Shown here: positions 1 to 8,117 of the stretch, one piece after another
Position numbering within the stretch: the first letter of the stretch is position 1
Layout: every line of letters starts with the position of its first letter
Source: Flavobacterium aquiphilum
Lineage (GTDB): Bacteria > Bacteroidota > Bacteroidia > Flavobacteriales > Flavobacteriaceae
Direction: 5' to 3'
Length of the DNA: 64,000 nucleotides
NCBI RefSeq assembly: GCF_027111335.1
Contig: NZ_CP114288.1
Location: 310,001 to 374,000 of the forward strand
The notes under the pieces: model-generated
Database searches by the model: none
The model's input: only the letters and a program-made list of their open reading frames with translations
What the model was told of the DNA's origin: nothing
Position numbers and translations under genes: made by a program

Positions 1-190
1 ATTGGAAAACACCAAGCAAGATCAGGAACCGCTTGCTGTTGATTTTATTTCGCGTTTTAGAGAAGAGCACGATGAAGTGTCGCTACCAAGCATCATTCGC
101 TACAAAAACTACTATATCATGGGATATTACGACACCAATACCAAACAATATACCATGAGAAAATTCAGCGATGGATTTGATTCTATGTAA
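1..190 (+). CDS. 3' end of a tandem paralogue of the following exported protein (partial)
   Basis: Only the last roughly 60 codons lie in the window; the reading frame runs off the left edge, so the TTG near position 2 is not a real start. The visible C-terminus matches the C-terminus of the next gene (533-1924) almost residue for residue, sharing KQDQEP, LAVDFISRF, SLPSIIRYKNYYIMGYYDT and MRKFSDGF. The differences are mostly conservative (K/R, D/E, I/V). The two genes are therefore tandem duplicates. I do not recognise a family for this conserved tail, and no function is assigned. Confidence 0.75.
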   Translation, partial: LENTKQDQEPLAVDFISRFREEHDEVSLPSIIRYKNYYIMGYYDTNTKQYTMRKFSDGFDSM

Positions 191-213
191 TTCCTAGTTC
201 CTTTCTTTTTTGG

Positions 214-313
214 AGCGGAAACATAAAGGTTTTTTTGGAAACATCGTCCCGTTTTCCGCTACAATTCCCGATTTAGAAAAACTTCGGCAAAAGCCTTGTT
301 TTTCTAAATCGGG
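214..313. repeat. Structured intergenic inverted repeats
   Basis: A 16-bp arm at 267-282 (beginning CCCGATTTAG) is the exact reverse complement of 298-313, with a 15-base loop that itself contains a small GGC/GCC stem. An outer 8-bp pair, AGCGGAAA (214-221) and TTTCCGCT (253-260), lies upstream. No long U-run follows on either strand, so this is not a classic terminator. It looks like a dispersed structured repeat or a 3' hairpin of the partial gene. The rest of the 191-532 intergenic gap is AT-rich, with nothing else I can name. Confidence 0.5.
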
Positions 314-532
314 CGATTTTCACTTCAACCGGGGCTAAAAGTTAGCATTTGGCTTTTTTGTAATCATTCAAAAAAACATAACGTCTTTCTAGAAAACAAA
401 ACAATTTATTTGAATTAAAGTATAAATCTTATATTATTTTCAATAAATTATGAATTCACAAGTTGGCTATTCGTAAAATGGTATAGTTTTTGTAGGTTTT
501 TTCTAATCAACCTCCAGTACAAATAAGTAATT

Positions 533-1924
533 ATGAAAAAAATTCTACTTTTTGTTATTCTAATCCAATATAATTTTCTCTTTAGTCAAACGCAATTAGC
601 AACTTTTCCGCTGGAATTCAAAAATTCCAAAGACTACAGGCAAATCATAAATGCCGAAGACAACAATACACATGATCTATTTGCCTTCGCAACCGATAAA
701 AAAACACTCACAATCCTAAAATACAACAATGCGCTGTTCTTGACCAATCAATATGCATTTGCAAAAAAGGATATCTCCCATAAATCAATATCAGGGTACA
801 GTTTTAGCGACGATGGAAACCCAACTCTTTACTGGTCTTCCGAAGATTTACAGAAAATAACAGCAGTTACTTACAATCTGAACACAAAGACAAATACTTC
901 AGTCAATTATGATTTAAGATTTTTTAAACAAATTGTTATTACGCAATTTCAACAGAACAATACTTTTTATATCCTCACACAAAAATATTTAGAGCAAAAA
1001 TTGGTATTGTACATTTTTAAAGATGGCAAAAAAGAAGAAAAAACACTCGATTTCAGCTCTTTCAAATTCAAAAACAGCATAAATTTACCTATAAGATTTA
1101 ACCAAATTCTAATAGCTTGTCCCGCTGAAAAAATTGAAACCAATCAGTTCAACCCGCTATTCAAGGCTACTCAAAAATCAAAACTATACGTTCTCAAAAA
1201 TCAATTGCTTCTCACTTTCGACCACGATTATCACGAAACACAAGCATTTTTCATTGATCTTGCTACTTTTGAAATTCAGGAAAAAAAGTTTTCTAAAACC
1301 GATACTCAATCTTTTTTCGGCCCAAACAATTCCTATTATCATGAAGGTAAAATATATCAATTTAAAGTCAGTAGCAACCAATTATTGTTTGAAATAAGGG
1401 ATTATAAAACAGGAGAAATAGTCAAAAGTATTTACGTTGCACCAAACCAAACGATTCCATTTAAATCTTCTCCTATATGGCTGCAGCTAAATAATGATAA
1501 ACCGACGGAAATACAAACCACCGCCCGACTTTTGAATCAACTTCACTCTTTGAATGTTGGATTAACGGTTTACAAAACTTCTAAATCCATTTTAATCACA
1601 TTTGGAGGAATAGGTGAGCTTGAATTTTCGGACACTGTACATTCTTTTACATTTGATAATGAACTGACCAGCGACATAGAATATCGCAATGTCCCGATGA
1701 CAATTTACTTCGAAAGTATATTTGACAAAAAATTAGACCATATCAAACAAGATCAGGAGCCACCTCTTGCAGTCGATTTTATTTCCCGTTTTAAAGAAGA
1801 ACATAAGGAAATCAGCCTACCAAGTATTATTCGTTACAAGAACTACTATATCATGGGGTATTATGACACCAAAACCAAACAATATACCATGCGTAAATTC
1901 AGTGATGGATTTGAGACAATGTGA
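533..1924 (+). CDS. Exported protein of unknown function, tandem paralogue
   Basis: This 463-residue protein begins with a Sec signal peptide (short basic start, hydrophobic stretch to about residue 17, cleavage near LFSQ|TQ). No lipobox, membrane segment or T9SS C-terminal domain is visible, so it is probably periplasmic or loosely surface associated. The body is rich in Asn, Lys, Phe and Thr with alternating short strands, like a beta-propeller-type exported protein, but I see no motif that proves this. The last 57 residues are nearly identical to the gene ending at 190, showing a tandem duplication. The start is the only ATG preceding the signal peptide. Function unknown. Confidence 0.75.
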   Translation: MKKILLFVILIQYNFLFSQTQLATFPLEFKNSKDYRQIINAEDNNTHDLFAFATDKKTLTILKYNNALFLTNQYAFAKKDISHKSISGYSFSDDGNPTLYWSSEDLQKITAVTYNLNTKTNTSVNYDLRFFKQIVITQFQQNNTFYILTQKYLEQKLVLYIFKDGKKEEKTLDFSSFKFKNSINLPIRFNQILIACPAEKIETNQFNPLFKATQKSKLYVLKNQLLLTFDHDYHETQAFFIDLATFEIQEKKFSKTDTQSFFGPNNSYYHEGKIYQFKVSSNQLLFEIRDYKTGEIVKSIYVAPNQTIPFKSSPIWLQLNNDKPTEIQTTARLLNQLHSLNVGLTVYKTSKSILITFGGIGELEFSDTVHSFTFDNELTSDIEYRNVPMTIYFESIFDKKLDHIKQDQEPPLAVDFISRFKEEHKEISLPSIIRYKNYYIMGYYDTKTKQYTMRKFSDGFETM

Positions 1925-1972
1925 TTTTAGAGCAGCCAATTTTTGAAACCGTGATGTCTTTATAAAGCAGTA

Positions 1973-2515
1973 TTATTCTAATTTAAAAGTATTCATTACT
2001 TTTTCTATCTCTTTTCGATAGTTTTCAAATTCGCTTTGTTTTGCGGAGAAAGTCAGCACATAGGCTTTATCATTTTTCACGAAATCGTATTGCAGAAATT
2101 TAAGATCTAAACCATTGAATTTGGCCTCGAAGATTAGAATTTGGTATTCCTGCCCGTCCGTTTTTTTTCGGGTACTTTCTATAAGTTTTCCGCTCGCCTT
2201 AATCTGTTTTTCGGAAATCGCTACAAATTGATCCAAATCATACTTCAAAACTCCCAAATCCTGAATCATCAAATTAATATTTTCCGAAAAATCATCACCC
2301 GGTTTAGTTGGCGTAAACAAATAAAATTCAACTCCATTTTTTCCACTTTCATCCAATCGAAAAGAAGCGTCATAACGAATAAAATAGCCATTTCTACTGA
2401 TTTCTTTCGTTCCATTTTCAACTTTAGAAATTCCTGTCTCAACTTTTTGACTCTTTTGACAGCCAATAAACCCCAGGACTACAACAAGCAGTAATAATAA
2501 TAATTTGTGTTTCAT
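1973..2515 (-). CDS. Small lipoprotein, function unknown
   Basis: This 180-residue protein has a type II signal peptide: MKHK, a leucine/valine-rich core, then the lipobox GFIGC with the lipidated Cys at residue 19. The mature part has alternating charged and hydrophobic strands and ends in a segment (ENYRKEIEKVMNTFKLE) typical of PsbP/DUF1795-like lipoproteins, whose last helix is a 'F..i..sf' motif. That family resemblance is an inference. The gene lies downstream of the LOG gene on the same strand, separated by a 162-bp palindromic repeat element that also forms its upstream region, so it is probably transcribed from inside or across that element. Confidence 0.7.
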   Translation of the reverse strand: MKHKLLLLLLVVVLGFIGCQKSQKVETGISKVENGTKEISRNGYFIRYDASFRLDESGKNGVEFYLFTPTKPGDDFSENINLMIQDLGVLKYDLDQFVAISEKQIKASGKLIESTRKKTDGQEYQILIFEAKFNGLDLKFLQYDFVKNDKAYVLTFSAKQSEFENYRKEIEKVMNTFKLE

Positions 2516-2538
2516 ATCATTTAGTTTCTCTAAATTTC

Positions 2539-2700
2539 GTCAGTTCGAGTAAATTTGAAATGCGACAGCTTTTCAAATTGTATCGAGAACCAACTTTTAA
2601 ACTTAAAATACTCTAGAAGAACTTTTTTTCTAACTAGTGTTCTCGATACAATTTTCTGAAAAAGCTATTCGCATTTTCTGAAAATTTACTCGAACTGACG
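2539..2700. repeat. Dispersed palindromic element, copy 1 (162 bp)
   Basis: The ends are a perfect 19-bp inverted repeat beginning CGTCAGTTCGAG and ending CTCGAACTGACG. The inner arms also pair (GTATCGAGAAC near 2580-2590 against GTTCTCGATAC near 2640-2650), so the whole element can fold into one long hairpin. It has no coding capacity. The right end touches the stop codon of the LOG gene with no spacer. A second, diverged copy is at 58601-58730. No clear target-site duplication is visible. Confidence 0.8.
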
Positions 2701-3282
2701 TTAAATATTTTCTTTACTAATCCATTTCCCAACTGTTGGCGGAACATAATTTTCCATTTTATCCAAAAGTTCGTCAATGGAGTCACTAACCAAAAGCATT
2801 TCTTGGTTTACTTCTTTCAAAAGTCCTTTGTTTACCATGGTTTCAGTGAACGTAATCAAAGCGTCAAAATAACCGTCAACATTTAAAAGAGCAATCGGCT
2901 TTTTATGCAGTCCTAATTGCGCCCAAGTAAGCATTTCAAAAAGTTCATCCATCGTTCCGAAACCACCCGGGAGGGCTATTACGCCGTCACAAAGATCATT
3001 CATCTTGGTTTTTCTTTCGTGCATAGTGTCAACCAAAATCAATTCGGTGAGTTGTTTGTGTGCAATTTCTTTTGATCTTAAAAAATTAGGCAACACTCCG
3101 ATTGCTTTTCCGCCATTATTCAAAACACCATCAGCGACTGCACCCATAAGTCCAACATTGGCTCCGCCGTAAACTAATTCAATATTTTTCTCTGCCAAAG
3201 TTTTGCCAAGTAAAGCGGCTTGTATTGTATAATTTTCTTCAGTCCCTGAACTCGAACCACAGAATACGGTAATTCTTTTCAT
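2701..3282 (-). CDS. LOG family protein (TIGR00730), putative cytokinin-type nucleoside 5'-monophosphate phosphoribohydrolase
   Basis: This 193-residue Rossmann-fold protein has the family hallmarks: VFCGSSSG at residues 6-13, an internal YGGANVGLMGAVAD nucleotide-binding stretch, ERKTKM, and the signature PGGFGTMDELFE near residue 110. Proteins of this family hydrolyse nucleoside 5'-monophosphates to base plus ribose 5-phosphate. Older annotations call them 'lysine decarboxylase', which is not supported biochemically. Length is normal for the family. A TATATTTG -7 motif lies at 3337-3344 on the same strand. The substrate cannot be read from sequence. Confidence 0.9.
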   Translation of the reverse strand: MKRITVFCGSSSGTEENYTIQAALLGKTLAEKNIELVYGGANVGLMGAVADGVLNNGGKAIGVLPNFLRSKEIAHKQLTELILVDTMHERKTKMNDLCDGVIALPGGFGTMDELFEMLTWAQLGLHKKPIALLNVDGYFDALITFTETMVNKGLLKEVNQEMLLVSDSIDELLDKMENYVPPTVGKWISKENI

Positions 3283-3336
3283 TTTCTATTTATTTTTAAT
3301 CCGATCTAACAGGTTTTAAAAAACTATTAGGTCTCC

Positions 3337-3344
3337 CAAATATA
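3337..3344 (-). promoter_or_regulatory. Candidate -7 promoter box for the LOG gene
   Basis: On the minus strand this reads TATATTTG, matching the Bacteroidota -7 consensus TAnnTTTG, about 55 bases before the LOG start codon. No TTG sits at ideal spacing (candidates are 14 and 24 bases away), so the call rests on the -7 box alone. Confidence 0.35.
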
Positions 3345-3480
3345 CTCATTAAGAATCACAAGTTATACCAATTCTACTTTGAAATTAATTCAATTGTTTT
3401 GGCATAATGCCGTTGTATATTTCATTTGGTTCAATATTTATTGAACTAATTTGAAATAACAAACGGTATAAAAAACCTAT

Positions 3481-3507
3481 TTGTTTGATTCCAAAAACTT
3501 AATTTTG
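3481..3507 (+). promoter_or_regulatory. Candidate promoter for the 131-residue unknown gene
   Basis: TTG (3481-3483), 16 bases, then TAATTTTG (3500-3507). This fits TTG/N17-23/TAnnTTTG apart from a spacer one base short. The predicted transcript would start about 20-25 bases before the ATG at 3535. Confidence 0.4.
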
Positions 3508-3534
3508 TGGTCTCATACCTAAAAAATAAATTCT

Positions 3535-3930
3535 ATGTCTTTTCAACCTGTTTTTAATGAATTTTGGGAAAAAGTAAAAGAAAGCATCACCGATAAAACT
3601 TATGCTAAATTGACTTTAGCAAAAACCATAGGCGACACCGATTTGAAAAATATATATGTGCGTCCGGTTTTGAATGATGGGGTCTTTAGTCTTTCGGTTA
3701 CAGAGCGATACAAAACCGAAGAAATCGAAAGTTTTCATTCGCTTGACGAAACTTACAAGATCCTAAGTTCCTATATGAACAAGCCTTTTCTGACGGCACT
3801 TTTGTTCACCACCGAAAATGACATTACTTTCAAAATCAATAAAAAACGCGCGGGAAGTATTATTTTACAAGATCCTACGTTCAAAAACGCTTCGGATGTA
3901 ATTTTGGAGATGAAGGAAAAAGGACTTTAG
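3535..3930 (+). CDS. Conserved protein of unknown function
   Basis: This 131-residue soluble protein has no signal peptide or membrane segment. It begins MSFQPVFNEFWEKVKESI with an amphipathic helix, has mixed alpha/beta composition, and ends with a charged helix. I do not recognise a domain. The gene stands alone on the plus strand between two minus-strand genes. A TTG/TAATTTTG promoter candidate lies directly upstream, and a near-perfect 30-bp palindrome (4006-4035) sits in the convergent gap downstream. Its clean reading frame, ATG start and promoter support a real gene. Confidence 0.7.
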   Translation: MSFQPVFNEFWEKVKESITDKTYAKLTLAKTIGDTDLKNIYVRPVLNDGVFSLSVTERYKTEEIESFHSLDETYKILSSYMNKPFLTALLFTTENDITFKINKKRAGSIILQDPTFKNASDVILEMKEKGL

Positions 3931-4005
3931 AATGCAGAAAGCAGATTTCAGAAGGCAGATTCTAGAATGCGGAAATTTGAAACAATTGTGTAAAAATTCA
4001 TTAAT

Positions 4006-4035
4006 GGTAGAGACGCACTGCAGTGCGTCCCTACC
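4006..4035. repeat. 30-bp palindrome with GACGCACTGCAGTGCGTC core, copy 1
   Basis: GGTAGAGACGCACTG is followed directly by its near-exact reverse complement, with one mismatched pair. It lies between the convergent genes ending at 3930 and 4051. A related copy is at 58123-58150, also 3' of a gene. The short repeats just before it (TAGAATGC and CAGATT, each seen twice between 3929 and 3972) add to the repetitive look of this gap. Confidence 0.7.
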
Positions 4036-4050
4036 ACAGAAATTAAAAAT

Positions 4051-4695
4051 CTACAACGCCCCATCCCATTCGGCATAAAACTGCGACAGGAATTCCTGCA
4101 TGAATTGATGTCTTTGTTGTGCTATTTGCTTACCGGTTTGGGTATTCATTTTGTCTTTCAACAACAACAATTTTTCATAAAAATGATTGATTGTTGGCGC
4201 ATTGCTGTTTTTGTATTCTTCTTTGCTCATGTTCAATTTCGGAGCAATATTAGGATCATACATCGCCCTGTTTTTGAATCCGCCATAATTAAACGCCCTT
4301 GCAATCCCGATTGCCCCTATGGCGTCCAAACGGTCCGCATCCTGCACGATATCCAATTCGATGGACGAGAAGGCCTTTTCCGTGTTTCCGCCTTTAAAAG
4401 AGACGTTATCGATAATTTGAATGACATGCGAAATAACAGCTTCTGTAGCGCCTTGACTTTCCAAGAACTCACGGGCTACTTTTGGCCCCACGGTTTCATC
4501 ACCACCATTAAATTTACTATCAGCGATATCATGAAGCAAAGCACCGAGTTTTACGACCGTTTCGTCGCATTCCTCGCCACTAGCAATCAATAATGCATTC
4601 TTATAAACTCTCTGAATATGAAACCAATCGTGTCCACCTTCAGCATTTGCTAATTTTTCTTTTACAAAAAGAATGGTTTTATTAATTAAATCCAT
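4051..4695 (-). CDS. HD-domain phosphohydrolase (YedJ-type)
   Basis: This 214-residue protein carries a canonical HD metal-binding domain: His in GHDWFHIQRV near residue 22, the HD pair in LGALLHDIAD near residue 53, and the final Asp in IVQDADRLDAIGAIGIAR near residue 118. These residues bind divalent metal for phosphomonoester or phosphodiester hydrolysis. The family includes YedJ and related hydrolases of unclear substrate. There is no signal peptide, so it is cytoplasmic. It lies downstream of the plsC-desaturase pair on the same strand with a gap of about 137 bases, so cotranscription is possible but not shown. Confidence 0.85.
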   Translation of the reverse strand: MDLINKTILFVKEKLANAEGGHDWFHIQRVYKNALLIASGEECDETVVKLGALLHDIADSKFNGGDETVGPKVAREFLESQGATEAVISHVIQIIDNVSFKGGNTEKAFSSIELDIVQDADRLDAIGAIGIARAFNYGGFKNRAMYDPNIAPKLNMSKEEYKNSNAPTINHFYEKLLLLKDKMNTQTGKQIAQQRHQFMQEFLSQFYAEWDGAL

Positions 4696-4832
4696 ATTAT
4701 CTCTTTATTGTTTTTTTTATAAAAAATGCTGATTTTCAAAGCATTAACCTTAAAAATCAGCATAATAATTAATTGTCAAATTTAAAAATCAATATCAATG
4801 ACAATATCAATATCAATTTAAAAATCTAAATT

Positions 4833-5819
4833 CTACAATCTTGCAGGTTCAACCCATTTGAATTGGAATGATTCTGCAGGAATCACCAGTCTTTCGGAGA
4901 TTTTTGCCATTCTGGCTGGTAATTTCATCAAGTAATCGCGGGCTTTCTCAGCCTCGGCAGTTAAACCTGTAATTTTATCAATTTCCCATTTATCAATTAA
5001 CTTCTGCATAATATCAACATAATCGTTAGCAGTATATACTCCAATTCTTTGTGCAGAATCTGAAAAATGCTCAAAAGCCGAACTGATTTTTTGTCCAGAT
5101 TCCCTCAAGAAATGAGCTGGCATAACGATTTTTTGTTTCATCATATATTGGAAAGCAAGCATCATTTCGCTTGGATCCAATTTGAAAATTTCGGTCACAA
5201 AATGGCTATAGGCGTGGTGGTGACGCATTTCGTCTCCCGCAACCATTTTACACATTTTGGATAATTTCTTATCTCCATAGCTTTTGGCCAATTGCGACAC
5301 TCTATTATGAGAAACATAAGTAGCCAATTCCTGGAAACTGGTATAAACAAAGTTTTTATAAGGATCTCTTCCTGTTCCAATATCAAAACCATCATTGATC
5401 AAATGCTGTGTTGTCATTTCGATTTCACGCATGTTCACGCGACCCGACAAATACAAATATTTATTCAGTAAATCTCCATGGCGATTCTCCTCTCCAGTCC
5501 ATTCGCGTACCCATTTGGCCCAACCATTTCTGCCTTCATTGTCAACACCTTCAAGCTCCATCAACCAGTTTTCGTATGTTGGCAAAGCCTCTTCGGTAAT
5601 CATATCACCCACCATAGCCACCCAAAAATCATAAGGTAGATCTTTGGATATTTCTCTCAATTCTTTTACTTCTTCAAGGAAATTATCACTTTCCGAATTA
5701 GGCAAAAAGTCCGAAGGCTGCCATATCTTTTCCACTGGAATCAGATACTGCTCCATAAATCCTTCTACCTTGTTTTCCAGAAATTGCATTACTTCCAGAC
5801 GAATGTTTTTTATAGACAT
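4833..5819 (-). CDS. Acyl-[acyl-carrier-protein] desaturase
   Basis: This 328-residue protein belongs to the soluble di-iron fatty acid desaturase family (FA_desaturase_2). Its two iron ligand motifs are EENRHGDLL near residue 110 and DEMRHHHAY near residue 196, the E-x-x-H pairs of the four-helix di-iron site. It would introduce a double bond into acyl-ACP, controlling membrane fluidity. The gene begins 13 bases after the stop of plsC on the same strand, so desaturation and acyl transfer to glycerophosphate are probably co-expressed. Length is slightly shorter than plant stearoyl-ACP desaturases, as usual for bacteria. Confidence 0.9.
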   Translation of the reverse strand: MSIKNIRLEVMQFLENKVEGFMEQYLIPVEKIWQPSDFLPNSESDNFLEEVKELREISKDLPYDFWVAMVGDMITEEALPTYENWLMELEGVDNEGRNGWAKWVREWTGEENRHGDLLNKYLYLSGRVNMREIEMTTQHLINDGFDIGTGRDPYKNFVYTSFQELATYVSHNRVSQLAKSYGDKKLSKMCKMVAGDEMRHHHAYSHFVTEIFKLDPSEMMLAFQYMMKQKIVMPAHFLRESGQKISSAFEHFSDSAQRIGVYTANDYVDIMQKLIDKWEIDKITGLTAEAEKARDYLMKLPARMAKISERLVIPAESFQFKWVEPARL

Positions 5820-5832
5820 TATTTATAAATTA

Positions 5833-6567
5833 TTAAATTTTTATTCCATTTTTGACTGCCGTTTCAGTCTTTTGCATGATTTCATTAAACTCAAAATCCT
5901 TCACTGCAAATGCATCATGAACCGCAAAGGTAATATGATTTCCTAAACCATAAGGAAAAGTTCCGTATTTTAAGAGTTTCCACGAATTATTGATACTAAT
6001 TGGAACTACATAAGCCGATGGTGCGTTCTTGCATAAAATCTTTAACCCTGTCTGGGCAAATTCCTTTGGTTTTCCGTTACGGCTTCTGGTTCCTTCCGGA
6101 AAAATCACTGCCGAACGTTTATGTTTTTCAATATAATCAGCTATTTTTTTAATAGTTGGTATCGCTTGTTTTGGATCCTTACGGTCAATTAATACGGAGC
6201 CTCCATGACGCAAATTAAAAGAAACACTTGGAATTCCTTTCCCCAATTCTTTCTTACTCACAAATTTGGGATGAGATCTTCTCAAAAACCAAATTATTGC
6301 AATAATATCGTATAAACTCTGATGGTTCGCCACAAAAATAATCGGCACCCCTTCCGGTACTTTTTCAACACCTTCACAACCAAAAGTCGTTCCTAAAATA
6401 AGAACAATTTTTAGTAATATGAAATTTAGGTAATCAACACTTTTTTTATGTGCCTGATATCCAAATGCGTGCAAACAAACCCATTGAATAGGATGAAATA
6501 TCGCCAAAGTCAACAGCACTAAAAATAATACGATAACAGATAAAGGGTACGAAATTAACTTTTGCAT
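5833..6567 (-). CDS. plsC: 1-acyl-sn-glycerol-3-phosphate acyltransferase
   Basis: This 244-residue membrane-associated acyltransferase has an N-terminal hydrophobic segment (residues 7-30), the catalytic HX4D motif in ANHQSLYD near residue 76, and the substrate-binding FPEGTRSRNG near residue 145. It converts lysophosphatidic acid to phosphatidic acid in phospholipid synthesis. It is the first gene of a two-gene unit with the acyl-ACP desaturase. A TACTTTTG -7 motif lies at 6584-6591. The PlsC assignment is based on family motifs; related acyltransferases such as ornithine-lipid enzymes share the same motifs. Confidence 0.85.
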   Translation of the reverse strand: MQKLISYPLSVIVLFLVLLTLAIFHPIQWVCLHAFGYQAHKKSVDYLNFILLKIVLILGTTFGCEGVEKVPEGVPIIFVANHQSLYDIIAIIWFLRRSHPKFVSKKELGKGIPSVSFNLRHGGSVLIDRKDPKQAIPTIKKIADYIEKHKRSAVIFPEGTRSRNGKPKEFAQTGLKILCKNAPSAYVVPISINNSWKLLKYGTFPYGLGNHITFAVHDAFAVKDFEFNEIMQKTETAVKNGIKI

Positions 6568-6583
6568 ACTTTAAAATTTGCCA

Positions 6584-6591
6584 CAAAAGTA
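6584..6591 (-). promoter_or_regulatory. Candidate -7 box for the plsC-desaturase unit
   Basis: On the minus strand this reads TACTTTTG, matching TAnnTTTG, 16 bases before the plsC start codon. I see no TTG at the usual spacing upstream, so the call is tentative. Confidence 0.3.
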
Positions 6592-6750
6592 AGAAATATA
6601 TTTTTAGCACTATTTATAACCCTTGCAATTAATCCTCATCATTATATTCAATTGCAAAACAGAAAGTTACAAAAATATTACCATTTATTTATCCAATAAA
6701 AAAGAAACTTTTGATACAATTCTAGATCGTTTTCTATCACAAACTGACTG

Positions 6751-6780
6751 TTGCATGACTGCACTTTAATTGTAACTTTG
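6751..6780 (+). promoter_or_regulatory. Promoter of rnpA
   Basis: TTG (6751-6753), 19 bases, TAACTTTG (6773-6780): a full match to the Flavobacterium consensus. The start codon at 6792 would lie only about 6 bases from the expected transcription start, or about 27 bases if the internal ATG at 6813 is used. Confidence 0.55.
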
Positions 6781-6791
6781 CCAACATCATA

Positions 6792-7193
6792 ATGAACAGT
6801 ATTTTAAAAAAAATGAGCTTCACCTATCCCAAAAACGAAAAACTCAAAAGCAAAATAGCCATCGGATTATTATTCACCGAAGGCAAATCGGTATCGAAAT
6901 ATCCTTTGCGGTTGGTTTACAATCCGGGGACTTTTGGCGAAGGCGAAAAAATCAAAATAGGCGTTTCGGTTTCCAAAAAATACTTCAAAAAAGCCGTTGA
7001 CCGCAACTATTTCAAACGTGTATTGCGCGAAACTTATAGGCTCAACAAACATTTACTAATTGACAATTTAGACCAACCTTATACTTTTATGCTTTTTTAC
7101 CAAAGCAAAGACCGATTATCATTTGAGGAAATCAACACCAAAACCATACAATTGTTCGAAAAATTTGTCGTTCAAACCAAAAAAGAAGATTAG
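6792..7193 (+). CDS. rnpA: Ribonuclease P protein component
   Basis: This 133-residue basic protein has the RNase P protein signature AVDRNYFKRVLRE near residues 69-81, with the preceding KIGVSVSKKYFKKA strand. It binds the catalytic RNA and helps to cut 5' leaders from tRNA precursors. Family members usually begin shortly before the FTYPKNEKLKS stretch, so the ATG at 6813 (giving MSFTYPK) is a plausible alternative start. A strong TTG/N19/TAACTTTG promoter precedes the gene. It is not next to rpmH or dnaA here, as is common in Bacteroidota. Confidence 0.93.
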   Translation: MNSILKKMSFTYPKNEKLKSKIAIGLLFTEGKSVSKYPLRLVYNPGTFGEGEKIKIGVSVSKKYFKKAVDRNYFKRVLRETYRLNKHLLIDNLDQPYTFMLFYQSKDRLSFEEINTKTIQLFEKFVVQTKKED

Positions 7194-7284
7194 GATACAG
7201 TACATTTTTCATTTTAAGAAGCCTAACTACCGCTTAGTTGTAATCTAAATTAATTTTGTATTTTTAAAAATAAATTACAGCCCT

Positions 7285-8115
7285 ATGAAGTCAAAATTAA
7301 TAATTGCACTTTTATTTTTCGCAGTATTGAGTTGTAAAAAAGCCGATGCGGAAGTTTCCCAAGATATGGCAATCACTGCAGTAAAGCTACCCGCAAAAAA
7401 ACTGATCGGTAGCGAAGCAATCTCTAATTCAGGTTTCAAAGACGCAGAGAATACGACCATTGAGCAAAAAATAATCAAAAATGGTAATCTAAGATTTGAA
7501 ACCGAAAATTTAGAAACCACTTATGAACAAATAAAAATTGCCGTAAAAAAAGGAAAAGCTTTCATTCAGAACGATAGTGAAGGAAAGGACTATGGCTCCA
7601 TATACAGAAGAATAACAGTTCGTATCCCAAGTCAAAACTTCGATTCTTTCATAAAAGACATTTCGACGGGAGTTACTTATTTTGACAATAAAGAAATTAA
7701 TTCTGAAGATGTAACTGAACAATACATTGACATTGATGCACGCTTAAAGGCCAAAAAGAAACTTGAAAACAGATACATTGAGCTTTTGTCAAAAGCAACC
7801 AAAATGTCTGAAATGTTAGCCATTGAAGCACAACTGTCGGCTATTCGCGAAGAAATTGAAGCCAAAGAAGGACAATTGAGATACATGCAAAACAGAATCT
7901 CTTTGAGTACAATTACCATAGAGTTTTACAAAACAATTGCTGAAGAAAGAGGCGTCACAATTTCCTATGGAGCCAAAGTTTGGAATGCCTTCAAATCTGG
8001 ATTTTATGGAATTTCAAATTTCTTTTTAGGACTATTGGAAGTTTGGCCATTTATCATCATAGCAATAGCTCTATTTTATTTTATTAGAAAACGATTCAAG
8101 AAGAAAAACAAATAA
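7285..8115 (+). CDS. DUF4349 lipoprotein
   Basis: This 276-residue protein has a type II signal peptide (MKSKL, hydrophobic core, LSC lipobox, Cys near residue 17), a DUF4349 ectodomain with a central coiled coil (about residues 150-200), and a C-terminal transmembrane helix (about residues 245-268) followed by a basic KKRFKKKNK-like tail. DUF4349 proteins are envelope proteins of unknown role. A TAATTTTG -7 motif lies at 7251-7258. The S41 protease gene starts 2 bases after its stop, so the two are cotranscribed and may act together at the envelope. Confidence 0.85.
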   Translation: MKSKLIIALLFFAVLSCKKADAEVSQDMAITAVKLPAKKLIGSEAISNSGFKDAENTTIEQKIIKNGNLRFETENLETTYEQIKIAVKKGKAFIQNDSEGKDYGSIYRRITVRIPSQNFDSFIKDISTGVTYFDNKEINSEDVTEQYIDIDARLKAKKKLENRYIELLSKATKMSEMLAIEAQLSAIREEIEAKEGQLRYMQNRISLSTITIEFYKTIAEERGVTISYGAKVWNAFKSGFYGISNFFLGLLEVWPFIIIAIALFYFIRKRFKKKNK

Positions 8116-8117
8116 TC

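Noticed and set aside
1134..1397. Short plus-strand frame within the 463-residue gene
   Set aside because: Out-of-frame shadow with no signal, start context or homology; several such shadows occur across the window.
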